Shown: piece by piece, positions 31,376 to 39,858 of the stretch
How the letters are laid out: each line of letters starts with the position of its first letter
Position numbering within the stretch: position 1 is the stretch's first letter
Program-made: the position numbers and the translations under genes
Notes under the pieces: model-generated
Database searches by the model: none
What the model saw: only the letters and a program-made list of their open reading frames with translations
What the model was told of the DNA's origin: nothing
Assembly: GCA_021812735.1 (NCBI GenBank)
Contig: JAKAMV010000003.1
Location: forward strand, 1-43,987
Direction of reading: 5' to 3'
Source of the DNA: Chloroflexota bacterium
GTDB taxonomy: Bacteria; Chloroflexota; Limnocylindria; Limnocylindrales; CSP1-4
Length of the DNA stretch: 43,987 nucleotides

Positions 31376-32704
31376 TCATGCGGCGGGCTCCCGGCTCGCC
31401 CCCGCCATGCGCTGCACGTGGCTCGGCTGGAGGACGTCCCAGAGCACGCGTCCGCCGACCACCAGGCCGGCGGCGAGCATGACGAGCGTGGCGAGGCCCA
31501 TGGCAACGAACGGCAGTCGAAGGTCGATGGCCGCCAGGACCCCAGTGGCCACCGACGCGACGATGGTGCCGCTGGTGCCGGCCGCCCCGAACAGCCCCTG
31601 CGCGGTGGAGCTCCGCCCGGGCGGGGCGGCCCGCGCGACGAGCGTGTACAGGGCGGGGGACGAGAACGCCGCCGCCGTCCCCTCGACCAGCCCCAGGCCG
31701 ATCATCCACCAGACGCTCGGGACCAGCGGGTAGGCGAGTCCGCACGCGGCGACGCCGACGCCGCCGAGCACCAGGGCGAGGAAGCCGCCCTCCCGGTCCA
31801 CGAATCGGCCGGTGAACGGGGACAGGACCAGGACCGGCAGCGAGAACGTGAAGAACGACACCCCGATCAGCGCGAAGCTCGCGCCCAGGCTCGTCATGTA
31901 CACGCTCCAGATGACCTCGTACGTGCCACTCGCGAGGTACGCCCCGGCGTTGACCACGAGCGCGACGACGAGCAGCCGGTTGAGCAGCCGCCCCGGCTGC
32001 GGCGCGTCCGGCTCGGCCTCGCCGTCCGTGGGCTCGGCCTCGCCGCCCGTGGGCTCCGCGGGCCCGGCGAGTCCGGCGCCGATCTCGCCGGCTGGCGCGC
32101 TGAGCCGCGAGCCGGCCTCCGCGCGGCCGAGGTCGGCGACGCGCACGAGGACCACCGCGGCCGAGGCGGCGTAGGCGAGGCCGAAGACCCAGAACACAAC
32201 CGTCGGCTCGCCGGTGATCGCGGCCGCGATGCCGCCCACCGCGGGACCCACCATGAAGCCGCCCATCTGCGCGGAGCCGTACAGGCCGAACGTCTCGCCC
32301 TGCCGCTCGGGCGGGTTGACGTCCATCAGGTAGCCGCGGGCGGCCGGGTCGTAGGCCGCAGCGGCGAGCCCGGCGATGGCGCGCAGCACGATGAACGCCG
32401 CCGTCCCGCTGACCGCCACCGGCAGCGCCACCGCGACCGCCGACACGCCGAGCGCCATGACCATCATCCACTTGCGCGACACGCGGTCCGCGAGGCGTCC
32501 GAACAGGGGCTCGCTGAACAGCCGAGCGGCCGGCCACGCGGCCACCACGATGCCCAGCTCGGGCAGGTCGACGCCGTGCTGCGTGTAGAAGATCGTCAGG
32601 ATGGGCAGGATCGCGCCGAACCCGAGCGCGATCACCCCTTCGGCCGCCAGCAGCGGGAGCACCCGACTCCAGCGCGCGAGCCAGTCTGAGAGGCGAGATG
32701 ACAC
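31376..32704 (-). CDS. MFS transporter
   Basis: 442 residues, 12 predicted helices. The N-terminal half carries LFGRLADRVSRKWMMV, the family A motif between helices 2 and 3, and a second one (SPFTGRFVDREGG) in the C-terminal half. A charged loop of ~45 residues (200-245, Glu/Pro/Asp-rich) separates the halves. GTG 32704 is preferred, because it gives a short basic start (SSRLSDWLARWSR) and has GAGG upstream. The substrate cannot be inferred; drug or sugar efflux types are similar. Confidence 0.92.
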   Translation of the reverse strand: MSSRLSDWLARWSRVLPLLAAEGVIALGFGAILPILTIFYTQHGVDLPELGIVVAAWPAARLFSEPLFGRLADRVSRKWMMVMALGVSAVAVALPVAVSGTAAFIVLRAIAGLAAAAYDPAARGYLMDVNPPERQGETFGLYGSAQMGGFMVGPAVGGIAAAITGEPTVVFWVFGLAYAASAAVVLVRVADLGRAEAGSRLSAPAGEIGAGLAGPAEPTGGEAEPTDGEAEPDAPQPGRLLNRLLVVALVVNAGAYLASGTYEVIWSVYMTSLGASFALIGVSFFTFSLPVLVLSPFTGRFVDREGGFLALVLGGVGVAACGLAYPLVPSVWWMIGLGLVEGTAAAFSSPALYTLVARAAPPGRSSTAQGLFGAAGTSGTIVASVATGVLAAIDLRLPFVAMGLATLVMLAAGLVVGGRVLWDVLQPSHVQRMAGASREPAA

Positions 32705-32794
32705 CGGAGGAACCTCTGGGACGGGCCGCAATCCTAGCCGAGCCGGCGCGCCGTGCCGAGGGCCGGTCCGCGGCTCGCGACCGGCCGAGCGCCC

Positions 32795-32800
32795 TATGAT
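32795..32800 (+). promoter_or_regulatory. -10 box of the 126-residue membrane protein gene
   Basis: TATGAT, 9 nt before ATG 32810. It gives a leaderless or nearly leaderless mRNA. Confidence 0.45.
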
Positions 32801-32809
32801 GCCCGGGAG

Positions 32810-33190
32810 ATGAGCCCTGCCCTGCTCCTGACCCTCCTCCTGTCGTCCCTCTTGGCGATGCCGCCCGTGCGGCGGCTGCAGCAGGCCAGCTGGACCCCCG
32901 GCGCGCTGCTGACCGCTTGGGTCGTCTACGTTGCGCTCATGGTGATGGGCGTCGACGGAGCCGCATCCAAGTACCTGCTGCCTGTTCTGGTGGTGCTGTA
33001 CGTCCTCCCATACGCGGCGGGGCAGGCTCGGCTGGAGCGGGCTGGCCGGCTGCTCGGGGCGGCGCGACGACCTGCGCGGGCGCGACCGGTCGTCAACGTG
33101 ACGCCGCCGGGCCAGCCGACGGTGGGCGTGCCTCCGAGCGAGCCGAGCCCGAATCGCCACAGGCGCAAGCCGCCGGTCGAGTACCGCTGA
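32810..33190 (+). CDS. Small membrane protein, unknown function
   Basis: 126 residues. Hydrophobic segments at about 2-17, 28-47 and 53-67 are followed by a basic, Pro-rich cytoplasmic tail (RRPARARPVV... to RHRRKPPVEYR). No family is recognised. ATG 32810 lies just downstream of TATGAT, which fixes the start. A 20-bp palindromic terminator follows 7 nt after the stop. It is divergent from the MFS gene. Confidence 0.7.
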   Translation: MSPALLLTLLLSSLLAMPPVRRLQQASWTPGALLTAWVVYVALMVMGVDGAASKYLLPVLVVLYVLPYAAGQARLERAGRLLGAARRPARARPVVNVTPPGQPTVGVPPSEPSPNRHRRKPPVEYR

Positions 33191-33197
33191 CGCCGTC

Positions 33198-33217
33198 GGC
33201 CCGGCTCGAGCCGGGCC
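33198..33217 (+). terminator. Palindromic terminator
   Basis: GGCCCGGCTC-GAGCCGGGCC is a perfect 20-bp palindrome directly after the 126-residue protein gene. There is no T tract. Confidence 0.55.
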
Positions 33218-33586
33218 TCCATCGGTGCGCCAAGCCCCCCGCCCGTCGCGCCGCCCGCTGATCCTCCCGACCGCCGCGCCTCGCCTGTTCCTGGGCCGAA
33301 CGACGCGCCCGCCCCTGGGCCGAACGACGCGTGAAGCGACAGCTGCGCCGCCCAACGGCTCGGATGTCGATCCGAGCTCGAGGCCATCCGTCGCCTGAGC
33401 CGCTGGGCGGTTGTCCCGCATCGTCGCGCGTCGCACGGACCGCTGAACGGTTGGTCGCCACGCCGAGAGGGGGACGAGGTGGCCGTCCTCGGCCACCGCC
33501 GCCCGCCGTGGCACCAAGTCAGGGGACACGACCGCCGGTGCACCGCGGCTGCGCGCGCGCACGCAGCCGGCCGACCCCGCGTGGTC
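33218..33586. other. Gap without a gene, with one direct repeat
   Basis: 370 bp before the aminotransferase. CCTGGGCCGAACGACGCG occurs at 33290-33307 and 33314-33331 (24-bp period). Open frames on both strands are composition artefacts with no recognisable protein. Confidence 0.5.
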
Positions 33587-33592
33587 TATCGT
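33587..33592 (+). promoter_or_regulatory. -10 box of the aminotransferase gene (leaderless)
   Basis: TATCGT, 6 nt before GTG 33599. Confidence 0.4.
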
Positions 33593-33598
33593 CGGCGT

Positions 33599-34846
33599 GT
33601 GGTCCGCCAGACGTTCGACCGATCGCCGTGGAGCCTCGACCCCGAGGTCTCGTTCCTCAACCACGGGTCGTTCGGGGCCTGCCCCGCACCAGTGCTGGAG
33701 GCGCAGCGGGCCTGGCGGGACCGCCTCGAGGCCGAGCCCGTCCGCTTCTTCGAGCGGGAGCTCGAGCCGCTGCTCGATGCCGTCCGCGCCGAGGTCGGCG
33801 AGTTCCTCAACGCGGACCCCGACGGCATCGCATTCGTCCCCAACACCACGGCTGGCGTGTCGACCGTGCTCGCGTCGCTGCGCTTCGCGCCCGGCGACGA
33901 GCTCCTCGCCGGCGACCACGAGTACAACGCCACGCTCAACGCCCTCCGCGCGGCCGCCGAGCGCGACGGCGCGAGCGTCGTCGTGTGCCACATCCCATTT
34001 CCGATCCACGACCCCGCCCAGGCCGTGGAGGCCTACCTCGAGGCCGTGACGCCGCGGACCCGCCTGGCGCTGGTCAGCCAGGTGACCTCGCCCACCGCGC
34101 TCGTGCTCCCGGTGGCCGTCCTGGTCCGCGAGCTCGACCGGCGCGGCGTGGACACGCTGGTGGACGGGGCCCACGCGCCCGGCATGGTGCCCGTGGACCT
34201 CGAGGCGGTCGGGGCGGCCTGGTGGACGGGCAACGGGCACAAGTGGCTGTGCGCGCCCAAGGGCGCGGCCATCCTCCACGCCCGGGCGGACAAACGCGAT
34301 CGGCTGCGGCCGCTGGCGGTCTCGCACGGGTTCAACGACGAGCGTGTCGACCGGCCGCGCTATCGGCGGCTGTTCGACTGGACCGGGACCGTCGACTACT
34401 CGCCGTACCTGTCGCTGTCGGCGGCGATCCGATTCGTGGGCGCCCTGCACCCCGACGGCTGGCCGGGCCTCATGGCCGACAACGCGGCGCTCGCCCGCCA
34501 GGCCCGTGACCGCGTCTGCGCCGCGCTGGGGACGGCACAGCCCGCCCCGGACTCGATGCTCGGCTCGATGGCCGCGATCCCGCTCCCGGGCCTGGCTCCC
34601 ACGCCGGAGGCCGCCCGCCGACTCCACGACCAGCTGTTCGACGAGGAGCGGATCGAAGTGCCCATCGTGCCATTCCCGGTGCCGGCCGCCCTGGCGCCGG
34701 GGGCGGGGCCGTCGGCCGTGCTCGTGCGGATCTCGGCGCAGCGCTACAACGAGCCCGGCGAGTACGCGGCGCTGGCGTCGGCGCTGGCCGTCCGGCTGCT
34801 TGGCCCGGCGAAGCCGCGCTCGCTGCTGGGGCGCCTCCGCCGCTGA
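33599..34846 (+). CDS. Class V aminotransferase-fold PLP enzyme (isopenicillin-N-epimerase-like)
   Basis: 415 residues. LNHGSFGACPAPVLEAQRAW at the start, then FVPNTTAGVSTVLASLRF, DHEYNATLNALRAA, LVDGAHAPGMVPVDLEAVGA and the PLP lysine in TGNGHKWLCAPKGAA match the CefD/cysteine-desulfurase-like subgroup of class V enzymes. The natural substrate is unknown; many bacterial members act as epimerases, ergothioneine lyases or desulfurases. GTG 33599 sits just before the domain, with TATCGT 6 nt upstream. It is transcribed alone. Confidence 0.88.
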   Translation: MVRQTFDRSPWSLDPEVSFLNHGSFGACPAPVLEAQRAWRDRLEAEPVRFFERELEPLLDAVRAEVGEFLNADPDGIAFVPNTTAGVSTVLASLRFAPGDELLAGDHEYNATLNALRAAAERDGASVVVCHIPFPIHDPAQAVEAYLEAVTPRTRLALVSQVTSPTALVLPVAVLVRELDRRGVDTLVDGAHAPGMVPVDLEAVGAAWWTGNGHKWLCAPKGAAILHARADKRDRLRPLAVSHGFNDERVDRPRYRRLFDWTGTVDYSPYLSLSAAIRFVGALHPDGWPGLMADNAALARQARDRVCAALGTAQPAPDSMLGSMAAIPLPGLAPTPEAARRLHDQLFDEERIEVPIVPFPVPAALAPGAGPSAVLVRISAQRYNEPGEYAALASALAVRLLGPAKPRSLLGRLRR

Positions 34847-34884
34847 GGTCGGGCTCGGGCGGCCTTCCCTGACGCACGACAGGA

Positions 34885-34909
34885 TAGTTGCGCGGTTCAC
34901 TAATTGCGC
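34885..34909 (+). promoter_or_regulatory. Direct repeats upstream of the dioxygenase gene
   Basis: TAGTTGCGC (34885-34893) and TAATTGCGC (34901-34909) are 16 bp apart in the only AT-richer part of the 107-bp gap, 45 nt before the ATG. They look like paired half-sites for a regulator. Confidence 0.35.
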
Positions 34910-34953
34910 CTACCGTTCGCGGTGTCGTATCACGCGCCACGAGCCCCAGCCCG

Positions 34954-35775
34954 ATGACCGATCTGCGTCCTGCCCCCAACCCTGCCGCGACTCCGGCGTC
35001 GGGCCCGCTCCCTGCGCTCTACCTGGGCCACGGCGCGCCGCCGCTCCTCGATGACCCGGTCTGGATGCGCGAACTCGCCGCCTGGGCCGGCGACCTGCCC
35101 AAGCCCAGGGCCGTGCTGATCGTGAGCGCCCACTGGCAGACCGCGCCGATGGCGCTGGGCGCCACGCGGACGGTCCCGCTCGTGTACGACTTCTACGGCT
35201 TCCCCCAGCACTACTACGAGCTGCAGTACCCGGCTCCCGGTGCTCCGGAGCTGGCGGCCGCGGTCAAGGCGCTGATGCCGTCGAACGAGCCCATCCTCGA
35301 CCGCGAGGGCCGCGGCCTCGACCACGGCGCCTGGGTGCCGCTCATGGCGATGTACCCCGGCGCCGACATCCCGGTGCTCCAGATGTCGATGCCCGACCTT
35401 GACCCCGGGCACCTGTTCGAGGTCGGCCGCCGGCTGGCACCGCTGCGCGACGAGGGCGTGCTGATCATCGGCTCCGGGTTCATGACCCACGGCCTGCCGT
35501 TCATCGGCGAGTACTTCGCCGGCAGGCCGGGCGCCCCCCAGTGGTCGCGCGACTTCGACGCCTGGGCCGCCGAGGCCCTCGCACGCGGCGACCTCGACAC
35601 GCTGTTCGCGTTCCGCGAGAAGGCGCCGGGCATGCCCTGGGCGCACCCCACCGTGGAGCACTTCGCCCCGCTGTTCGTCACGCTCGGCGCCGCCGCGAAG
35701 CCGGACGACGCACCCCGGACCGCGATCGAGGGCTTCTTCGTCGGCCTCTCGAAGCGCTCGATCGAGGCGCGGTAG
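34954..35775 (+). CDS. LigB/DODA-type extradiol dioxygenase family protein
   Basis: 273 residues, non-haem metal enzyme of the class III extradiol family (YgiD/4,5-DOPA dioxygenase-like). Likely metal-binding His residues are in YLGHGAPPLL, VSAHWQ and RGLDHGAWVPLMAMYP, with IGSGFMTHGLPFIG and EHFAPLFVTLGAA also typical. The natural substrate of bacterial members is often unclear. It converges on tRNA-Lys. ATG 34954 is the only start giving the usual short N-terminus. Confidence 0.9.
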   Translation: MTDLRPAPNPAATPASGPLPALYLGHGAPPLLDDPVWMRELAAWAGDLPKPRAVLIVSAHWQTAPMALGATRTVPLVYDFYGFPQHYYELQYPAPGAPELAAAVKALMPSNEPILDREGRGLDHGAWVPLMAMYPGADIPVLQMSMPDLDPGHLFEVGRRLAPLRDEGVLIIGSGFMTHGLPFIGEYFAGRPGAPQWSRDFDAWAAEALARGDLDTLFAFREKAPGMPWAHPTVEHFAPLFVTLGAAAKPDDAPRTAIEGFFVGLSKRSIEAR

Positions 35776-35795
35776 CACCTCGCGCCGGTCGAGGT

Positions 35796-35870
35796 TGGTG
35801 AGCCCGCTGGGATTCGAACCCAGGACCAAGGGATTAAAAGTCCCCTGCTCTACCGCTGAGCTACGGGCCC
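35796..35870 (-). tRNA. tRNA-Lys (UUU)
   Basis: 75 nt with encoded CCA. Acceptor GGGCCCG pairs with CGGGCTC (one G-U), D arm is GCTC-AGCGGTA-GAGC, anticodon loop CTTTTAA with anticodon UUU, T arm CTGGG-TTCGAAT-CCCAG. The 5' end faces the integrase gene 131 bp away, so it is the probable chromosomal landmark of the integrated element. Confidence 0.97.
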
Positions 35871-35934
35871 GCCGGAAATCGTCGGTTCCCCGCACGGATT
35901 GAGGGGATACCTTCAGAGAGTGCCCGGACGGGGC

Positions 35935-35964
35935 TTGAGTCCATCGCTAGTACAGCGCATAATC
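35935..35964 (+). promoter_or_regulatory. Promoter of the integrase operon
   Basis: TTGAGT (35935-35940) and CATAAT (35959-35964) with an 18-nt spacer. CTCGG/CCGAG arms around 35965-35986 follow and could be an operator or hairpin. Confidence 0.45.
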
Positions 35965-36001
35965 TCGGAGGTGCTTATCCCCGAGTAGCGAGGTGCAGGC
36001 G

Positions 36002-36934
36002 ATGTCCCAACCGACCGTCCGGGCAGCGGATTCTAGCGCGCCGCCCGACGTGTTACCCCTCCTGGCGTCCTTCGGCCGGCACCTCCGCGCCGGCAACAAG
36101 GCACCGTCTACGATCTCCACCTACGCAAAGGCCGTCGAGCAGCTCGACGCCTTCCTCGCTGGGATGGGGATGCCGCGGGCGGTTGCGTCAATCCGCCGCG
36201 AGCACGTCGAGGCCTTCCTCGTCTCCCTTCAGGAGCGGGGGCACGCGCCTGCCACCGTGTCCCAGAGGTTCAGGTCCTGCCAGCAGTTCTTCAAGTGGGC
36301 CGTCAGCGAGGACGAGATCCGCGAGAGCCCGATGGCGAGGATGCGCCCGCCGATCGTGCCGGTTGAGCCGCCCGAGGTGCTGCGCGACGCCGACCTGACG
36401 GCGCTCCTGAAGGCATGCTCGGGACCCGATTACGATGACCGACGCGACACGGCGATTATTCGGCTCCTGCTCGACACCGGCATGCGACGCGGAGAGATCG
36501 CTGGGCTTCGGCTCGCAGACGTCGACCTCGAGGACAACACGGCGCTGGTCATGGGCAAGGGTCGCCGCCCGCGCGTCTGCCCGTTCGGCAACCGGACCGC
36601 GAAGGCGATCGACCGGTATCTCCGGGTCCGCGGCCGGCACACGTCGGCCGAGCTCGAGTGGCTGTGGCTCGGCAAGCGCGGGCGCTTGACCGACACCGGC
36701 ATCGAGCAGCTCATCAAGCGGCGCGCCGCCCAGGCTGGGCTCGAGGGTGTCCACCCTCACCTGTTCCGCCACAGCTTCGCCCACGCGATGCTCTCGGATG
36801 GGATGCAGGAAGGCGACCTCATGCGCCTCGCCGGGTGGAAGTCGCGAACGATGCTCGGCCGCTACGGGGCGAGCGCGGCCGACGAGCGCGCCCGTGCGGC
36901 GTATCGGTCGCACAGCCCGGGTGACCGGCTATGA
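36002..36934 (+). CDS. Tyrosine recombinase/integrase
   Basis: 310 residues, XerC/D-like. The N-terminal SAM-like core-binding domain (about 15-105) is followed by the catalytic domain. Catalytic residues visible are Arg162 (TGMRRGEI), Lys186, His253 and Arg256 (HPHLFRHSF), Trp279 in AGWKS and the nucleophile Tyr288 (MLGRYGAS). ATG 36002 has GAGG 9 nt upstream and is preferred to GTG 35993. It mediates site-specific insertion or excision; att sites were not resolved. The stop overlaps the next gene (ATGA). Confidence 0.95.
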   Translation: MSQPTVRAADSSAPPDVLPLLASFGRHLRAGNKAPSTISTYAKAVEQLDAFLAGMGMPRAVASIRREHVEAFLVSLQERGHAPATVSQRFRSCQQFFKWAVSEDEIRESPMARMRPPIVPVEPPEVLRDADLTALLKACSGPDYDDRRDTAIIRLLLDTGMRRGEIAGLRLADVDLEDNTALVMGKGRRPRVCPFGNRTAKAIDRYLRVRGRHTSAELEWLWLGKRGRLTDTGIEQLIKRRAAQAGLEGVHPHLFRHSFAHAMLSDGMQEGDLMRLAGWKSRTMLGRYGASAADERARAAYRSHSPGDRL

Positions 36935-37344
36935 GCGACGCCGACACTCTTCGGAGGCTGCTCGAGGAGCTCGAGGGGCAGATGGCCCAGCCGATGCCGC
37001 CGGCCCTCCGCCTAGAACAGGAGCGCGCTCTCGCGTTCGGACGTCAGACGCTCGAGCTCATTGAGCGGCCTGAGGATGACCTATCCGAGGTGATGCGCGA
37101 GGAGCTAGGCGAGGTCCTCGCCAAGGTGCCGCGGCCCCTTCGCGGCACGACTGCACTCACTGAGGCGAGCCGATACGTCAGCATTCGCCGCGACGTGGAC
37201 CCGTGGGAGGTGTGGGTCCGGTGGGACCAGATCCCCACGAGCGAGCTTCGGGATGTCGTCGTCGTCCTGGCGAACCTCTGGACCGATATCGTCCGTAGGC
37301 GACCCCTTGGACGGCCCAAGCGCAGCACAAATCGCAAGAAGTAG
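36931..37344 (+). CDS. Unknown protein of the integrated element
   Basis: 137 residues, highly charged and mostly helical at the N-terminus ([12 protein letters not shown]... [33 protein letters not shown]), then [39 protein letters not shown] and a very basic tail. It is coupled to the integrase by ATGA, which suggests a partner such as an excision or regulatory factor, but no homologue is recognised. Confidence 0.65.
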   Translation: MSDADTLRRLLEELEGQMAQPMPPALRLEQERALAFGRQTLELIERPEDDLSEVMREELGEVLAKVPRPLRGTTALTEASRYVSIRRDVDPWEVWVRWDQIPTSELRDVVVVLANLWTDIVRRRPLGRPKRSTNRKK

Positions 37345-37401
37345 GGGCCAGAAAAGGGTACCCATTTAGACGGGACTCGCGAACGCTGGACTATGCGGGG
37401 C

Positions 37402-37713
37402 ATGAGCCTCACGAGCGAGCAGCGGATCCTACGAGCCCGAATGGGCGGGCTCTCCACTGCAGCTCGGGGCCATGTCGTCACCGCGCCCGCCCGGCTGGCC
37501 TTCGCCGCGCGGTTCTACGAGGGCATCCCCGAGGACCTACCACAGCACGAGCGCGACCGACGCGCATCGGCAGCTAGGCGGCTCTACTTCACGCGGCTCG
37601 CGCTCAAGTCATCGCAGGTCCGCGGCAGAAAGCGAACGGCCACGACGGAGGGTCAGAGTCCCGTCGTGGCCAGGTCGGAGGTGCGCCATCGACGCGCAGA
37701 TCCGACTCCCTGA
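37402..37713 (+). CDS. Small basic protein of unknown function
   Basis: 103 residues from ATG 37402 (an ATG at 37393 is also possible). The sequence is rich in Arg and Ala with helical character: SLTSEQRILRARMGGLS, ARLAFAARFYEGIPEDLP, RRASAARRLYFTRLALKSS. It could bind DNA, but no fold is recognised. Its 3' end overlaps the ATC start proposed for the interrupted gene that follows. Confidence 0.6.
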   Translation: MSLTSEQRILRARMGGLSTAARGHVVTAPARLAFAARFYEGIPEDLPQHERDRRASAARRLYFTRLALKSSQVRGRKRTATTEGQSPVVARSEVRHRRADPTP

Positions 37714-37807
37714 TCCTAGGCCAGCTCCGCAAGGGACGGTCGTTCGTTTCGCAGACCTCGAGCGTCTCGAGCGGTGGCTGTCGGACAGCTACGAGTCCGC
37801 GTGGGCC

Positions 37808-37811
37808 CTAG
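37808..37811. repeat. Left target-site duplication CTAG
   Basis: CTAG directly before the left terminal repeat; the same four bases follow the right terminal repeat at 39764-39767. Removing one copy with the element restores an open frame. Confidence 0.8.
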
Positions 37812-37836
37812 CCCGAACTTCCAGCGCTCCACGGGC
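37812..37836 (+). repeat. Left terminal inverted repeat
   Basis: Contains CCGAACTTCCAGCGC; mismatches to the right repeat at positions 1, 17 and 19. Confidence 0.85.
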
Positions 37837-37924
37837 CTGATCCAGCCTCGAGCAGGCTGTTCCTGAACGTGAACCGGGTTCGGTGATGCTTGTTGCACGG
37901 TGCAGGATGTAGTCAGTAATAATC

Positions 37925-37952
37925 TTGACATCTGGCGTCAGATGTGCATGCT
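37925..37952 (+). promoter_or_regulatory. Transposase promoter with overlapping palindrome
   Basis: Perfect -35 TTGACA (37925-37930) and CATGCT (37947-37952), 16 nt apart. The palindrome ACATCTG-GCGT-CAGATGT (37928-37945) fills the spacer, so a bound protein or hairpin could limit transposase expression. The -10 end is 6 nt before ATG 37959. Confidence 0.5.
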
Positions 37953-37958
37953 GGTCGC

Positions 37959-39695
37959 ATGGTGAAGCCGAAGACCGATCGGATGCACGTAGTCACGATC
38001 CACAGCCGCCAGGGCGGGCGGGAGTACACGAGCACGCTGCTGCGCAACTCGTACCGCGAGGACGGCAAGGTCAAGAAGCAGACGCTCGCCAACCTCTCGC
38101 ACCTGCCCGAGCCCCTGGTCGAGCTGATCCGGGGCTTCCTGCGCGGGGAGCGGTACCTGGCCGCGGGCGAGGCGTTCCGGATCACCCGCAGCCTGCCCCA
38201 CGGCCACGTGGCGGCGGTGCTGGGCACGGCCCGCTCGCTCGGCCTGCCAGGGCTCCTCGACCGCCAGCCGTCGCGGGAGCGGGACCTCGCCCTCGCGCTG
38301 GTGGTGGCGCGCCTGCTCAAGCCGGTCAGCAAGCTCGCCACCGTCTCCCTGGTCGCGACCACGACGTTGGGCGCCTGCCTCGGGGTCGAGGGCGCCGACG
38401 AGAACGAGCTGTACGGGGCGATGGACTGGCTGCTCGCGCGGCAGCCGAGGGTCGAGGCGGCCCTCGCCCGCCGGCACCTGGCCCCGGGCGCGCTCGTGCT
38501 GTACGACCTCTCGAGTACGTACGTCGAAGGCACGCACTGCGAGCTCGCCCGGTTCGGGTACTCGCGCGACCACCGGCCCGACCGGCCGCAGGTCGAGTTC
38601 GGCCTGCTCACCGACGCGGCTGGCTGCCCGGTCGCGGTCGAGGCGTTCCCCGGCAACACGGCCGATCCGGCCACGGTCGAGGCGCAGGTCGGCAAGCTCC
38701 GGGACCGCTTCGGCCTCACGGACATCGTGCTCGTGGGCGACCGGGGGATGCTCACCAGCGCCCGGATCGAGCGGCTCCGCGAGGCGGGCGGCGTCGGCTG
38801 GGTGAGCTGCCTGCGGGCGCCCGCCATCCGGCGCCTGGTGGACGAGGGCGACCTCCAGCTCAGTTGGTTCGACGAGCGCAACCTGGCCGAGATCACCAGT
38901 CCGGACTTCCCGGGCGAGCGCCTCGTGGTGTGCCGCAACCCCGCCCTGGCGGCCGAGCGCGCCCGCAAGCGCGACGAGCTGCTGGCCACCACCGAGGCGG
39001 CCTTTGAACGGGTGGCGGCGATGGTGAGCCGGGGCCGGCTGACGACCGCCGCGGCGATCGCCCGGCGGGTCGGGCGGGTCGAGAACACGAAGCGGATGGC
39101 CAAGCACTTCGTGCTCGACATCGGCGAGCGCACCTTTGCCTATCAGCGGGACGACGCCGCGATCCGCGCCGAGGCGGCCCTCGACGGGCTGTACGTCGTG
39201 CGCACGAGCGTGGCGGCAGACCGGCTCGCCAGTGCGGCGGTCGTCGAGACGTACAAGCGCCTGAGCTCGGTCGAGCGCGACTTCCGGGCCCTCAAGGGCG
39301 ACGACCTGGCGGTCCGGCCGATCTTCCACTGGAAGGGCGACCGAGTCCGGGCGCACCTGTTCATCTGCTTCCTGGCGGCCTATCTGCGCTGGCACCTCGA
39401 GGCCGCCTGGGCGCCCCTCCTCTTCCGTGACGAGGAACCGCCGGCGCGGGTCGACCCGGTCACGCCGCGGGACCGCTCAGCGAGCGCGCTCACCAAGGAG
39501 GGGGACAAGGTCACAGCGGACGGGCTGCGGGCGGGCAGCTTCGCGACGCTCATGACCGAGCTCGCCACCCTGACCCGCAACCGGGTCGTCCCGGCCGGGC
39601 TCGACGAGGCCGCGGCGTTCGAGCTGCTCGCCGAGCCGACGGCGCTCCAGGCCCGCGCCTTCGCGCTCATCGGCGTCACACCTGGCAGCGTGTAG
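37959..39695 (+). CDS. IS1634-family (IS4-like) DDE transposase
   Basis: 578 residues from ATG 37959; GTG 37944 is another option. The N-terminus has YREDGKVKKQTLANLSHLPEPLVELIRG, usual for this family. The RNase-H-like core shows YDLSSTYVEG (first Asp), DIVLVGDRGMLTSARIE (second Asp) and ETYKRLSSVERDFRALKGDDLAVRPIFHW (catalytic Glu in SVERDFR), then HLFICFLAAYLRW. The gene appears intact and likely functional. It catalyses cut-and-paste or related transposition at CTAG here. Confidence 0.93.
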   Translation: MVKPKTDRMHVVTIHSRQGGREYTSTLLRNSYREDGKVKKQTLANLSHLPEPLVELIRGFLRGERYLAAGEAFRITRSLPHGHVAAVLGTARSLGLPGLLDRQPSRERDLALALVVARLLKPVSKLATVSLVATTTLGACLGVEGADENELYGAMDWLLARQPRVEAALARRHLAPGALVLYDLSSTYVEGTHCELARFGYSRDHRPDRPQVEFGLLTDAAGCPVAVEAFPGNTADPATVEAQVGKLRDRFGLTDIVLVGDRGMLTSARIERLREAGGVGWVSCLRAPAIRRLVDEGDLQLSWFDERNLAEITSPDFPGERLVVCRNPALAAERARKRDELLATTEAAFERVAAMVSRGRLTTAAAIARRVGRVENTKRMAKHFVLDIGERTFAYQRDDAAIRAEAALDGLYVVRTSVAADRLASAAVVETYKRLSSVERDFRALKGDDLAVRPIFHWKGDRVRAHLFICFLAAYLRWHLEAAWAPLLFRDEEPPARVDPVTPRDRSASALTKEGDKVTADGLRAGSFATLMTELATLTRNRVVPAGLDEAAAFELLAEPTALQARAFALIGVTPGSV

Positions 39696-39738
39696 TCAGA
39701 GCGCCGCAGCCAGATCAGCCGATTTCGTGCTCAAGGCC

Positions 39739-39763
39739 GCCCGTCGGGCGCTGGAAGTTCGGC
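39739..39763 (-). repeat. Right terminal inverted repeat
   Basis: Inverted copy of the left repeat; followed by CTAG at 39764-39767. Confidence 0.85.
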
Positions 39764-39858
39764 CTAGCCGAGGACGGCCGCGTTGACTTCGATCACCTCG
39801 CGGAGCCGATCGTGCTCTCCCTCCGGCTCGTGCGGACGATCCTGGCCGAGAACGCCGC

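Larger units (their letters stand above)
37812..39763. mobile_element. IS1634/IS4-type insertion sequence, 1952 bp
   Basis: Bounded by 25-bp inverted terminal repeats (37812-37836 and 39739-39763; 22 of 25 positions match) and by CTAG direct repeats. It carries one transposase gene in plus orientation. The split host frame is undamaged apart from the insertion, which points to a recent event. Because CTAG is palindromic, the exact end base between terminal repeat and target duplication is ambiguous. Confidence 0.85.

Noticed and set aside
37804..37900. Native C-terminus of the small gene ending at 37840
   Set aside because: The last residues are encoded by the IS terminal repeat, so the stop is acquired; the true end lies at 39862.
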